The notes beneath the pieces are model-generated. The model made no database searches. It had not been told where the DNA came from and saw nothing but the letters and a program-made list of their open reading frames with translations. Position numbers and translations under genes: made by a program. A stretch of DNA of 43,749 nt from Pleurocapsa sp. CCALA 161 (lineage in GTDB: Bacteria; Cyanobacteriota; Cyanobacteriia; Cyanobacteriales; Xenococcaceae): assembly GCF_003003995.1 (NCBI RefSeq), contig NZ_PVWF01000036.1, positions 1-43,749 of the forward strand, in the 5' to 3' direction. Shown in pieces: positions 30,780 to 39,585 of the stretch; within the stretch, counting starts at the first letter, position 1, and every line of letters begins with the position of its first letter.

Positions 30780-32909
30780 CATTCCATTATAGTTACAGGC
30801 TGAATCAAGATCGCAAGCAGAAACTCTTTCAGTATCGCTATCGATCGGGTTTGAACCACACCCTAAATGCGCTCGATCTTCGTTTATCATGCGATCGCTA
30901 TTCTCTGAGTCAGAAGGTAGCTTAACAACTTGAATTCCATGAGGGCGATCGAGCTTTATTTCTAGATAATCTTCCAAAGTATTAATTGTTCTGGCACAGT
31001 AGCCAGTCCAATTATAATTCTCGTTTAAAGCACTAATCGGTGCTGCATCGCTTCGGAGTGCCACTTTCAAAATTCCTGTGCGTCCGATTTCAGCTAAAAT
31101 TGATTCTTCTTTCGATGGTTTTGCTGATGCGATCGGTTTGGGGTTGAGAGGAATCGGGGGATTTTTACCGTAGGCTGCTGCTAGTTGTTCGGGTTGGAGA
31201 GATTGAGTCAGATAGATGTTTAAATTCTCTTGAGAGATACTTTTGGCATAGTCAGCCGTTAGATAAGGTTCATATTCCTCTAATCCTTGAAGGTGGCGGT
31301 TAAAAAAGGCTACAGACAAGCTTTTTAAGTAGTTAATCGCAATATCTCCTTGAGGATCTGTTTTGGGAGTTTCTTCTACTTGGGGAATCCCTTCTATACC
31401 CCGATCTTTCGGTTTTACAGTGGTTAAATGACCTCCTTGAGATATTAATGCTAAATATTTATCGGGAGTTTTTAGCCATAGCCAAGGATGAATCTGATTT
31501 TGTACGGGAGGGGAAACGTTATCTTTACCACCTGCAATAATCGCGGTAGGAATATCGATCTGGCTCATTCCTTCTTTGCCAAAAATGGGATTAGTCAACG
31601 GATAGACAGAGAACACTGCTTTAATACGCGGATCTTTCAGCTTGCCACTATGAGGAGCAAGATATTTTGCTTGGCATTGAAAAGTAAAACTAACGACAGG
31701 GTTTAATCCTTCTGTACTACATTCCTCTTCTAGTCTGGGAAAATTAATTTCTGCTCCTGCGATCGCCAAAGCACTATAACCCCCAAATGAATAGCCAAAC
31801 ACTCCTACTCGATCAAGGTCTAGCCGATTTGTCCAGGCGCGATTATTGGCTACTAAGTCTTCAAACTTATCTAATAAATGAGTAACATCCAGGGGACGAC
31901 TAACAAATTCACTGGGAGTAATCCAACTGGTTAATTCTGTATTGGGATACTCTAAACGCTTTGCTAAGTTTGTTCCACGATGTTCGATGGATGCCACAAC
32001 ATAACCGTAAGACGCTAACTGTTGGGCAATATAACCATAAGTATCAGGAGTTGCCCCAAAACCCTGCGTGATAAAGATTAGGGGGGCAGGTTTAGATATC
32101 CCTTGGGGTTCGTAAAGCTCAAAATTAAGATTGTAGGGAACTGATACAATATCTTTGGTGCGCGGGCGATCTATCTTAAAAGACATGGCTTTCTTTTGAA
32201 CTTCAAAAGTACCAGGTTGACTTAAATCTGGTAGGCGATCGCTTTCTTGATGAGCGTTCCCTTGCGCCGTAAAACGACGCGGGGTCTCATCGCTATTCAC
32301 TTGAGACGTTGATGCTTCGATATTCGACTGGCGTATAACTTCTGCCACTGCTGCTTTTTTGTATTTGGTCATACTTCTTAAATTTAAACCTAATTCTAAT
32401 AACGAGTCTGAGTCTAAATAGATATTTTGACTGGGGAAACGACGTAAAACATTGATGATAGTTAAACCTTCTTTCTTATCGGCTGCTGCTAGAATTGTTG
32501 CCGATCGCATTGCCAAAATACCGTTAATTCCTGGCTGGGGTTGAACTATCTTGCCTATTTGATGCAATATTCCTTCTGCTATAGTCAGGCGACTATAGCG
32601 GGAAATAAAATCGGGACTAATATTATCGAAGCGTTGCTGTAGCAATTCTCTAAGTTTAGCTCGTGCAGGCTCATCAAGGCGATTGACAATTAGACCCAGA
32701 TCCGACTCTATTTTTCCTTTATCGGCAAAAGTTTCAATTGAATCAACGGCGATCGAGATTTGTAGAGGACCTATAAAAGTAGTAATTTTCTCCGCAGCTA
32801 AACTCGGTTTGACTTTTAACCAAAATGGCAAAATACTCAGCCACAAAAATAAACGGCAAAAGTGGACAAAGAATGGAAATTTCTTGGAAGGCATCCGATC
32901 GTAGTACAT
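30705..32909 (-). CDS. DUF1400 alpha/beta-hydrolase with a collapsed solute-binding domain
   Basis: 734 residues, paralogue of the protein at 20338-22860. Same order: signal segment, DUF1400 (LQISIAVDSIETFADKGKIES), hydrolase (PLIFITQGFGATPDTYGY; nucleophile Ser374 in VFGYSFGGYSALA; SQGGHL as likely His), then the start of a family-3 solute-binding domain (ILKVALRSDAAPIS, NWTGYCARTINTLEDYL, AHLGCGSNPIDSD). Where the paralogue goes on to NPFLISGTRFLVAK, this one jumps to CNYNGMILPAGDRSWQETIDNFF, missing roughly 120 residues of the binding domain, including its second lobe. The esterase part looks intact; the binding domain cannot be functional in the normal way. Divergent from glcP, with a direct-repeat site between them. 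Confidence 0.82.
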   Translation of the reverse strand: MYYDRMPSKKFPFFVHFCRLFLWLSILPFWLKVKPSLAAEKITTFIGPLQISIAVDSIETFADKGKIESDLGLIVNRLDEPARAKLRELLQQRFDNISPDFISRYSRLTIAEGILHQIGKIVQPQPGINGILAMRSATILAAADKKEGLTIINVLRRFPSQNIYLDSDSLLELGLNLRSMTKYKKAAVAEVIRQSNIEASTSQVNSDETPRRFTAQGNAHQESDRLPDLSQPGTFEVQKKAMSFKIDRPRTKDIVSVPYNLNFELYEPQGISKPAPLIFITQGFGATPDTYGYIAQQLASYGYVVASIEHRGTNLAKRLEYPNTELTSWITPSEFVSRPLDVTHLLDKFEDLVANNRAWTNRLDLDRVGVFGYSFGGYSALAIAGAEINFPRLEEECSTEGLNPVVSFTFQCQAKYLAPHSGKLKDPRIKAVFSVYPLTNPIFGKEGMSQIDIPTAIIAGGKDNVSPPVQNQIHPWLWLKTPDKYLALISQGGHLTTVKPKDRGIEGIPQVEETPKTDPQGDIAINYLKSLSVAFFNRHLQGLEEYEPYLTADYAKSISQENLNIYLTQSLQPEQLAAAYGKNPPIPLNPKPIASAKPSKEESILAEIGRTGILKVALRSDAAPISALNENYNWTGYCARTINTLEDYLEIKLDRPHGIQVVKLPSDSENSDRMINEDRAHLGCGSNPIDSDTERVSACDLDSACNYNGMILPAGDRSWQETIDNFFSSKHRQQ

Positions 32910-33387
32910 TAATTGGTTAGTACAAGTTTATTAAGTTGTTCGTCCCCATTCGGAGATAAAGACAAGTGATGAGTAATAAGTGACCTAATCTAAGTGCGTA
33001 TTGCTATACCCTGGTTCATCTTGCTAGCAATAGCTAATTGAAAGAGAGTTATTATAGCTATTTATCGTCTCTGTGAGTTCTGTCTAAAGTAGTGGGCTAG
33101 CTGAGTCTTCGACTTGATCTAGCAACCGCATCGTGCGATCGCTTTAAATACTTTATTTAATTTTTTCATAAGTACAATTATCAACAGAAATAGCGTTCAA
33201 TATAGAAGAATATATTTCCTCATAAGTTCCTCATACCATTTCTGTAATTTAAGAACCTATCAAAATTTAGTTTTCAATTAAAAAGCACTCTTATAATAAC
33301 GAGCTTCTCATTCTAGGAGAAACAGATAAGTAACTTCAAATCTGTTGTAAAAAATGAAGCTAATAAAATACTTATGAAATACAACTT
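32910..33387. other. Divergent intergenic region, esterase paralogue / glcP
   Basis: 478 bases without a gene. It holds a copy of the CCTAATCTAAGTGCGTA-TTGCTATA motif (32984-33008), heptamer-like AAGTGAT/AAGTGAC pieces before it, and operator site 4 (33219-33250). Confidence 0.6.
33219..33250 (+). promoter_or_regulatory. Direct-repeat operator with -10 box (site 4)
   Basis: Plus strand CTCATAAG-TTC-CTCATACC (33219-33237), six bases, TGTAATTT. The second unit has two mismatches. It faces glcP, whose ATG is 138 bases downstream. Confidence 0.5.
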
Positions 33388-34788
33388 ATGTCAGACATTA
33401 CTTCTCATCGTAAATCTAATACTTTTTATGTAGTTTTAATTGCTGCTGCTGCTGCTCTAGGTGGTTTTTTATTCGGTTTTGATACCGCAGTAATTAATGG
33501 TGCGGTTGCAGCTCTAACTACAAGTTTTAACGCCAACAGTGTATTCGTCGGTCTTGCCGTATCTCTAGCCTTGTTGGGGTCGGCACTGGGAGCTTTCTAT
33601 GCAGGGAAAATTGCCGATCGCTATGGTCGTGTCAAAGCAATGATAGCTTCCTCTGTATTATTTACCATTAGTGCAATCGGTTCTGGTGCAGCAGTAGGTA
33701 TCTGGGACTTTACCTTTTGGCGGATGTTGGGAGGAATTTCCGTCGGTGCAGCTAGTGTCATTGCCCCAGCCTATATCGCCGAATGTTCCCCCTCTCACTT
33801 ACGTGGCAGATTAGGTTCGCTTCAGCAGCTAGCAATTGTAATTGGTATTTTTATTGCCTTACTCTGCGACTATTTTATTGCCGTATCGGCAGGTTCGGCT
33901 GAGTTACCTTTTTTATTCGGTATAGCAGCTTGGCGGTGGATGTTTTGGACGGAAATTCCGCCAGCAGTTTTCTATGGAATATCGGCTCTGATGATTCCCG
34001 AATCACCGCGATATTTAGTTGCTAAAGGAAAAGAGCTTGAGGCAACCAAAGTTCTCTCTAAAATCTTAAAAGGTAACGTTCGAGAAAAAATAGCCGAAAT
34101 TCGCCAGACAGTTTCACGAGAGCGTCAACCTAAGTTTTCCGATCTTTTGGCTAGAAGTGGCGGACTTTTGCCCATCGTTTGGATCGGAATTGGCTTATCG
34201 GTATTCCAGCAATTTGTTGGGATTAACGTCATCTTTTACTACAGCAGCATTTTGTGGCGTGCCGTTGGCTTTTCCGAACAAGATTCTCTAACAATCACGG
34301 TAATTACAGGAGCGGTAAATATTGTTACGACCTTGATTGCGATCGCCTTTGTAGATAAATTTGGTCGCAAACCCTTACTCGTTCTCGGCTCGATCGGCAT
34401 GACCGCTACTTTGGGAACGATGTCGGTAATTTTTAGCAATGCTCCTGTAAATGCTGCTGGGAGTCCCACCTTGAGCGGAACGCCAGGGATTGTCGCCCTT
34501 GTGGCAGCCAATCTCTTTGTATTTTGCTATGGATTTTCTTGGGGTCCAGTAGTTTGGGTACTGTTAGGCGAAATGTTTAATAACAAAATTCGTGGGGCTG
34601 CTCTTTCTGTTGCTGCGTCGATGCAGTGGGTAGCAAACTTCGCTATTTCTACTACCTTTCCGCCAATACTGCAATATTTTGGACTGGGTACAGCCTACGG
34701 TATTTACACAGTTGCAGCAGCAATTTCTTTATTTTTCGTTCTCTTCTTTGTTAAGGAAACCAAGGGAATGGAATTAGAACAAATGTAA
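33388..34788 (+). CDS. glcP: Glucose/sugar-proton symporter, GlcP type
   Basis: 466 residues, 12 TM segments, MFS sugar-porter family. Signature motifs: GGFLFGFDTAVINGAVAAL (TM1), DRYGRVKAM (motif A), PESPRYLVAKGKELEA (end of TM6), FQQFVGINVIFYYSS (TM7, hexose-binding QQ), DKFGRKPLL and FVKETKGMELEQM (C terminus). It is close throughout to the Synechocystis GlcP/Gtr glucose transporter as I remember it (same length, same SLQQLAIV and GPVVWVLLGEMFNNKIR blocks). It would allow import of glucose or fructose for mixotrophic growth or sugar recovery. Operator site 4 lies 138 bases upstream. Confidence 0.92.
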   Translation: MSDITSHRKSNTFYVVLIAAAAALGGFLFGFDTAVINGAVAALTTSFNANSVFVGLAVSLALLGSALGAFYAGKIADRYGRVKAMIASSVLFTISAIGSGAAVGIWDFTFWRMLGGISVGAASVIAPAYIAECSPSHLRGRLGSLQQLAIVIGIFIALLCDYFIAVSAGSAELPFLFGIAAWRWMFWTEIPPAVFYGISALMIPESPRYLVAKGKELEATKVLSKILKGNVREKIAEIRQTVSRERQPKFSDLLARSGGLLPIVWIGIGLSVFQQFVGINVIFYYSSILWRAVGFSEQDSLTITVITGAVNIVTTLIAIAFVDKFGRKPLLVLGSIGMTATLGTMSVIFSNAPVNAAGSPTLSGTPGIVALVAANLFVFCYGFSWGPVVWVLLGEMFNNKIRGAALSVAASMQWVANFAISTTFPPILQYFGLGTAYGIYTVAAAISLFFVLFFVKETKGMELEQM

Positions 34789-34848
34789 TTAGGAGTACTT
34801 TTACGTCAAGACAAGAGTTTGCTTTGCAAACCTGGATGCTTTGCGTTC

Positions 34849-34868
34849 GCAGATGACGATCTGCTTTT
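34849..34868 (+). terminator. Possible Rho-independent terminator of glcP
   Basis: Stem GCAGAT-GACG-ATCTGC followed by TTTT, 60 bases after the glcP stop. The stem is short and the T run brief, and the segment also resembles local dispersed repeats, so the call is weak. Confidence 0.3.
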
Positions 34869-35010
34869 GTCCTTTAATCGCTACTTATACCATTTCTCTA
34901 TGAAGTTGCACTAAATAAAGCTGAGATGATATAGTCCCATCCACAAATTGAAGCAATTGCTTCAGACGAAATTGAATTAAGAACCTGCTTCAATTTGGCT
35001 CTTAATTGGT

Positions 35011-35205
35011 CTAAACTCGGGCAATATTCCCAGGATAATTGGCTTCTAACTGAGCATTTAATCTACCAAATACCAACGCGGCAGTATCATCAAAAGGCAA
35101 AGATACAAAAAGATTCAGAAATTGCTGCTGTTTTCGGTAAGTGCGGTCGGGATTAAGACTTTTAAACGCACCATAAGCAAGCTCTGACTTGACAATTGAA
35201 CAGGC
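35011..35205 (-). pseudogene. VapC-type PIN toxin fragment
   Basis: The minus strand reads CSIVKSELAYGAFKSLNPDR, then FLNLFVSLPFDDTAALVFGRLNAQLE. This is the middle of a VapC-family PIN domain (the Glu in SELAYGA and the LPFDDTAA..YGRIRAQLE block). The N-terminal Asp motif and the C-terminal catalytic part are missing; the frame ends at a stop just after NIARV. It abuts the TonB receptor fragment near 35200. Inactive relic. Confidence 0.75.
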
Positions 35206-35658
35206 AAAAACTTGAGGAAGCTGGTAATTATAATTTGTATGAACCCAGTATCGATCTTTCAGGCCCATTGACTGAAGATGAAAGTAAATTATATCGCTTC
35301 ATTGCTGCCTATCAAGGTGGAGGGGATTTTAAAGACACAAATACGTTTGAGGAAGATCGCATTATATCCATTGCACCCTCATTTACATTTAGATTTAGCG
35401 ATCGCACTAACCTAAATCTTTACTATGACCTATGGGCTTTATCTTCAAGATCAAATCGCCTTTACCGATAATCTGAAAATGCTCATTGGTGGTCGCTATG
35501 ATTGGTTATCTAATGAAACTGGATCGCTTGATGATGATAGGTCATCTCAAGATGACGCAGCTTTTAGCCCCCGAATTGGCTTGGTCTATCAGCCTAGTAA
35601 AAATGTTTCACTCTACACCAGCTACAGTCAATCCTTGCGTCCGTCGATAGTTAGGAAC
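35196..35658 (+). pseudogene. TonB-dependent siderophore receptor, two remnants
   Basis: Piece 1 (about 35196-35430): NLYEPSIDLSGPLTEDESKLYRFIAAYQ, then RIISIAPSFTFRFSDRTNLNLYYD. Piece 2 (35425-35658, another frame): YGLYLQDQIAFTDNLKMLIGGRYDWLSNET, then SPRIGLVYQPSKNVSLYTSYSQSLRPS. These are early and middle barrel parts of FhuA/FpvA-type ferric-siderophore receptors. The plug with TonB box, several barrel strands between the pieces, and the C-terminal strands are missing. The second piece runs into the binding-protein gene at about 35650-35658. Confidence 0.85.
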
Positions 35659-36472
35659 AGTTTGTATTCCGATTGAACCAAAACGCATCGTCGCATTAGA
35701 TTCTATGCTTCTCGCAGATCCTTTACTTGCTCTTGGTATTCGACCCATTGGAATGGCTGTTCATCACCTTGAGGAAAAAGAAGATTTAGCTGGTTTAACT
35801 TCAGATAAAGCTGAGGGAATTACAAGGGTTGGAGATGTATATTCTCCTTCATTAGAAGGGATTCTCAAGCTCAAGCCAGATTTAATTATAGGAATGTTTT
35901 TTCATGAACAAATTTACAAACAACTATCAGCGATCGCGCCGACAGTTTTAGTAGAAGAGCAAAAATATGACTGGATTAAGAAAAACTTGCGGTATCTTGC
36001 TCGAGTTCTTAATAAAGAAGCAGAAGCGGAGAGAGTGCTTTCACACTATCAAGCTCGGATTGCAAAATTGCAAGACAAATTGAATCGTCAGCCACAAGAA
36101 ATAAAAGTTACCGTACTCGAACACCATAATGGTAGTTTCTTCATTCCTGGCTCTGCGGATGCTCCTCACGAAGTTTTTTCTGACATAAGCTTAATCCATA
36201 ACATTTCACATACTGATACTGAGGAGCGGCAAATTAGTATCGAAATTTTAGATCAATATGATGCTGATATTTTATTTATTATGGATTATGATGGAAAACC
36301 AAAATCTTTACTTAAAAACCCGTTGATAGCTTCGCTAAATGTCGTCAAAAATAACCGAGTGTACTTCGTCGAAACATCTCTATGGCATACTGGTGGAATT
36401 TTGGGACTAAATAGGCTATTGGATAATATTATAGCTAAACGATATTTTGAATATCTCTCAAAAGATAAATAA
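35653..36472 (+). pseudogene. Fe-siderophore binding protein, 5'-truncated
   Basis: The frame is homologous from about 35656 (GTVCIPIEPKRIVALD, the usual start of the mature domain). The first ATG is at 35705 (SMLLADPLLALGI), giving 255 residues. FecB/FhuD-type features: SLEGILKLKPDLIIGMFFHEQIYKQLSAIAPTVLV, and LIASLNVVKNNRVYFVETSLWHTGG near the end. The signal peptide/lipobox and the first residues are absent, because a deletion joined this gene to the receptor remnant. Without export it could not serve the permease encoded 208 bases downstream; it may still be translated. Confidence 0.75.
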
Positions 36473-36680
36473 AATCTTCTTTTGAAATGAAAGATTTAAC
36501 ATTGCTTATAAAATTCTCTTGGCAGTTGAGGAAGGGCGATCGCATCGAGAAAATTCAAAGTATTAAACTAAATCAGAACTTAACTATAAATATTCTCATT
36601 AAACAGGTAAAATACGAAAGCAGAAGGAGGAGATAAACATTGCTTTTAGAACTAACGTTTGATGGCTGACAACTAACAAT

Positions 36681-37724
36681 ATGACAAAACAATGGCTAAT
36701 TATTCGCCCTAAAGTATTACCAATATCATTTCATCTCGATCGCCGAGTGCCAGTAATTTTATTAATTCTCACTCTGGTGACAATAGTGGCAATGATAATT
36801 AGCATTGGCTATGGAGAATATCCTATTTCACCAATAGATGTAGTCAAGACTCTATTGGGTTTGCCCACAGCTAACGATGATTATACCTTTATTATTAATA
36901 CCCTGCGTTTACCGCGAACTATTGCCGCTTTTTTGGTCGGGGCAGGACTAGCGATCGCCGGTACGATTACCCAAGGCATCACTCGTAATCCTTTAGCGGC
37001 TCCCAGTATTGTTGGAGTGAATGCAGGGGCAACTTTAGCTGCGGTTACTTTACTAATTTTACTGCCCAATACTCCCATATCTCTACTTCCCTTTGCTGCT
37101 TTTGTCGGTGCGTTAATAGTGTCATTGTTAATCTACCTGTTGGCTTGGCAGGGGGGTAGTTCGCCAGTCAGACTTATTTTAGTCGGCATTGGTTTTAGTT
37201 TGATTGCTGATGCTTTGACCGATATTATGACGACCTTTGGGGAGATTAATACCGTATCTCAGGCTTTAGTTTGGTTGGCAGGTAGTGTTTATGGACGTAG
37301 TTGGTCGCAGGTATTGGCTTTGATTCCCTGGATTGTTATTTTTGGCTTAATGGCATTACTACTGACTAGAGAATTAAATACTTTAAACTTGGGAGACGAA
37401 GTAGCTCGCAGTTTGGGGAGTCGAATTGAATGGCAGCGAGGTTTACTACTGTTAACCAGTGTAGCTTTAGCAGGAGCTTCGATCGCCACAGCAGGTGCAG
37501 TAGGTTTTGTAGATTTAATGTCGCCTCACTTAGGCAGAAAGTTAGTTGGGGCTTCTCATGAAGGACTGTTGCCAGTAGCAGCCATGCTTGGAGGAATGTT
37601 GGTAGTAGTTGCCGATCTATTAGGCAGAGTATTATTTGCGCCAAATGAACTGCCCTGTGGCATCATCACCGCAGCCATTGGTGCGCCATATTTTGTCTAT
37701 CTATTAATTAACCAGCAAAAATAA
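36681..37724 (+). CDS. FecCD-family iron-siderophore ABC permease
   Basis: 347 residues, about ten TM segments. Family blocks: LRLPRTIAAFLVGAGLAIAGTITQGITRNPLAAPSIVGVNAGA (strictly typical of BtuC/FecCD/FhuB permeases), VWLAGSVYGRSW, ATAGAVGFVDLMSPHLGRKLVGASHEGLLPVAAMLGG (coupling-helix region) and LPCGIITAAIGAPYFVYLL at the end. It would form the membrane channel with the ATPase encoded 69 bases downstream. Such systems usually have two different permeases or a homodimer; only one gene is present here, so it must dimerise with itself or use a partner encoded elsewhere. Confidence 0.93.
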   Translation: MTKQWLIIRPKVLPISFHLDRRVPVILLILTLVTIVAMIISIGYGEYPISPIDVVKTLLGLPTANDDYTFIINTLRLPRTIAAFLVGAGLAIAGTITQGITRNPLAAPSIVGVNAGATLAAVTLLILLPNTPISLLPFAAFVGALIVSLLIYLLAWQGGSSPVRLILVGIGFSLIADALTDIMTTFGEINTVSQALVWLAGSVYGRSWSQVLALIPWIVIFGLMALLLTRELNTLNLGDEVARSLGSRIEWQRGLLLLTSVALAGASIATAGAVGFVDLMSPHLGRKLVGASHEGLLPVAAMLGGMLVVVADLLGRVLFAPNELPCGIITAAIGAPYFVYLLINQQK

Positions 37725-37734
37725 TGAATATTAG

Positions 37735-37765
37735 CTCTAAGCTCTAAGCTCTAAGCTCTAAGCAA
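37735..37765. repeat. Heptamer array (CTCTAAG)
   Basis: Four tandem CTCTAAG units between the permease and ATPase genes, inside a presumed operon. Confidence 0.8.
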
Positions 37766-37793
37766 ATAATACTGAATTATATTTTAAAAACCT

Positions 37794-38687
37794 ATGTATC
37801 GCGATCGCAATAATTCTCAGTCTCCCCAGATCCCAGTACCACAAGGGCACATTGTCCCCTTGTGGGATAATATCTCCCCATCCCCCAGTCTCTCCAATCA
37901 TCGCCTAGAAGCCGAACAGCTTACCCTAGCATACGACAATGCGACAATTATACGGAATTTGAATTTAGGAATTCCCGCCGGCAAGACGACTGTGCTGATA
38001 GGTGCTAACGGTTGTGGTAAGTCTACCCTGCTGCGAGGGTTAGCAAAACTATTAAAGCCCAAGTCAGGCATTGTTTACTTAGACGGCAAAAATATTTCTC
38101 AACTCAAAGCCAAAACCGTGGCCAAGAAAATGGGAATGCTGCCCCAAAGTCCCGTCGCTCCAGAAGGACTAACTGTGCGGGATTTAGTAGCTATGGGTCG
38201 TTATCCCTATCAAAGCTGTTTACAGCAGTGGTCAACGGGCGATGAAAAAAAGGTAGCAGAAGCCTTAGACATCGCTACCATGACTGAACTAGCAGATCGC
38301 CCATTGGATAGTCTTTCAGGAGGACAAAAGCAACGAGCTTGGATTGCGATGATACTGGCGCAGGATACGGATATTTTATTGTTAGATGAACCAACGACGT
38401 TTCTTGATTTATCTCATCAAGTAGAATTGTTGGATTTATTGGATGAACTCCAAGCAAGTCAAGGAAAAACCATTGTGATGATTCTGCATGACCTTAATCT
38501 CTCCTGTCGCTATGCCGATTATTTAGTAGCAGTACAGCAGGGTAAAGTCTACGCTACAGGGACTCCCCAACAGGTAATGACTGAAGAGATGGTACGAGAT
38601 GTATTTGACCTAGAATGCCGTATTGTTCTCGATCCTTTAGCTGATACTCCGATGTGTATTCCGATGGGGCGTAAGGCGCGGAGGTGA
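37794..38687 (+). CDS. FecE-type siderophore ABC ATPase
   Basis: 297 residues. Walker A GANGCGKST, Q-loop region MLPQSPVAPEGLTVRDLVAMGRYPYQ, signature LSGGQKQRAWIAM, Walker B ILLLDEPTTFLD and H-loop MILHDLN are all intact. It ends MCIPMGRK, like other FepC/FecE proteins. The first ~40 residues (MYRDRNNSQSPQIPVPQGHI...) precede the usual start (LEAEQLTLAYDN) and are low in homology. They derive partly from a repeat-like stretch with an inverted repeat (CACAAGGGCACATTGTCCCCTTGTG), so the true N terminus is uncertain. Partner of the permease upstream. Confidence 0.92.
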   Translation: MYRDRNNSQSPQIPVPQGHIVPLWDNISPSPSLSNHRLEAEQLTLAYDNATIIRNLNLGIPAGKTTVLIGANGCGKSTLLRGLAKLLKPKSGIVYLDGKNISQLKAKTVAKKMGMLPQSPVAPEGLTVRDLVAMGRYPYQSCLQQWSTGDEKKVAEALDIATMTELADRPLDSLSGGQKQRAWIAMILAQDTDILLLDEPTTFLDLSHQVELLDLLDELQASQGKTIVMILHDLNLSCRYADYLVAVQQGKVYATGTPQQVMTEEMVRDVFDLECRIVLDPLADTPMCIPMGRKARR

Positions 38688-38763
38688 TTAGGGGACTGGG
38701 AGATTGGGAGATAGTAGTATAGCAGTCCTATTTGATTCGTGAAACTACATTGATCGGTTTTTA

Positions 38764-39057
38764 GGTAGTAGGTAGTAGGTAGTAGGTAGTAGGTAGTAGG
38801 TAGTAGGTAGTAGGTAGTAGGTAGTCCTAAAGGACAAAGGCACTTTGCCGCATGTAGCTTCGCAAATAGGTAGTAGGTAGTAGGTAGTAAGTAGTAGGTA
38901 GTAGGTAGTAGGTAGTAGGTAATAGGTAGTAGGTAATAGGTAGTAGGTAGTAGGTAGTAGGTAGTAGGTAGTAGGTAGTAGGTAATAGGTAGTAGGTAGT
39001 AGGTAGTCCTAAAGGACAAAGGCACTTTGCCGCATGTAGCTTCGCAAATAGGTAGTA
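38764..39057. repeat. Large heptamer array (GGTAGTA) with two copies of a 45-nt insert
   Basis: About 29 units of GGTAGTA (a few GGTAATA and AGTAGTA) in three blocks, interrupted at about 38823-38867 and 39005-39049 by the same piece: TCCTAAAGGACAAAGGC, ACTTTGCCGCATGTAGC, TTCGCAAATA. The piece shares the CCTAAAGGA and CTTCGCA words with the 24-mers. It lies between the siderophore ATPase gene and a small EamA gene. Confidence 0.9.
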
Positions 39058-39119
39058 GAAATTTCTCATCTCATTTGGGATTGCTATATAACAAGAGTTA
39101 TCAATAGGATAGTTTTAGT

Positions 39120-39548
39120 ATGAATGATGGTGAGAGTTGGTGGATTTTTGCGGTGTTGTCGGCGTTCTTTGCTGCCCTGACTACCATCTTTGCCAAGGTT
39201 GGCGTGGAGGGAGTTAATTCTAATTTAGCGACGGCAATACGGACGGTGGTAATTTTAGCGATCGCCTGGGGATTAGTCTATGCTGAAGGTACGTTTCAGG
39301 GATTATTTGAATTAAATCGTAAAACACTGCTGTTTTTAGTATTATCGGGAATGGCAACAGGGCTATCTTGGCTGTGCTATTTCAGAGCCTTGCAAATTGG
39401 TCCTGCTTCATTGGTTGCGCCAATTGATAAGTCGAGCTTGGTATTGATTTCGGTGCTTTCGGTGCTGTTTTTAGGAGAGCCATTGACGATTAAAATGATT
39501 ACGGGTACAGGGTTGATTTTGCTAGGAACGCTAGTGTTGATACGATAG
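39120..39548 (+). CDS. Half-size EamA transporter
   Basis: 142 residues with five TM segments and one EamA repeat: AVLSAFFAALTTIFAKVGVEGVNSNLATAIRTVVILAIAW, then FLVLSGMATGLSWLCYFRALQIGPASLVAPIDKSSLVLISVLSVLFLGEPLT. Half-size members exist in the DMT superfamily and act as dimers, so this is not a truncation. Substrate unknown. Nothing in the context (repeats on both sides) suggests a role. Confidence 0.88.
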   Translation: MNDGESWWIFAVLSAFFAALTTIFAKVGVEGVNSNLATAIRTVVILAIAWGLVYAEGTFQGLFELNRKTLLFLVLSGMATGLSWLCYFRALQIGPASLVAPIDKSSLVLISVLSVLFLGEPLTIKMITGTGLILLGTLVLIR

Positions 39549-39585
39549 TTGGTTGAGGGGGTTGATTTTAGAGCGGCAATTGCCT

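Noticed and set aside
34949-34964. Palindrome TGAAGCAATTGCTTCA as a regulatory site
   Set aside because: Perfect 16-bp symmetry, but it lies between a terminator-like hairpin and gene relics, with no intact gene it could control.
35425-36472. Functional receptor/binding-protein fusion
   Set aside because: The two parts are in different frames and the receptor part ends in a stop at 35676, so this is a deletion scar, not a fusion protein.
38764-39057. Possible CRISPR array or repeat-protein gene
   Set aside because: The unit is a direct 7-mer without spacers. The long open frames on the minus strand (TTYYLLP repeats) are a by-product of the heptamer, with no start signal and no homology.
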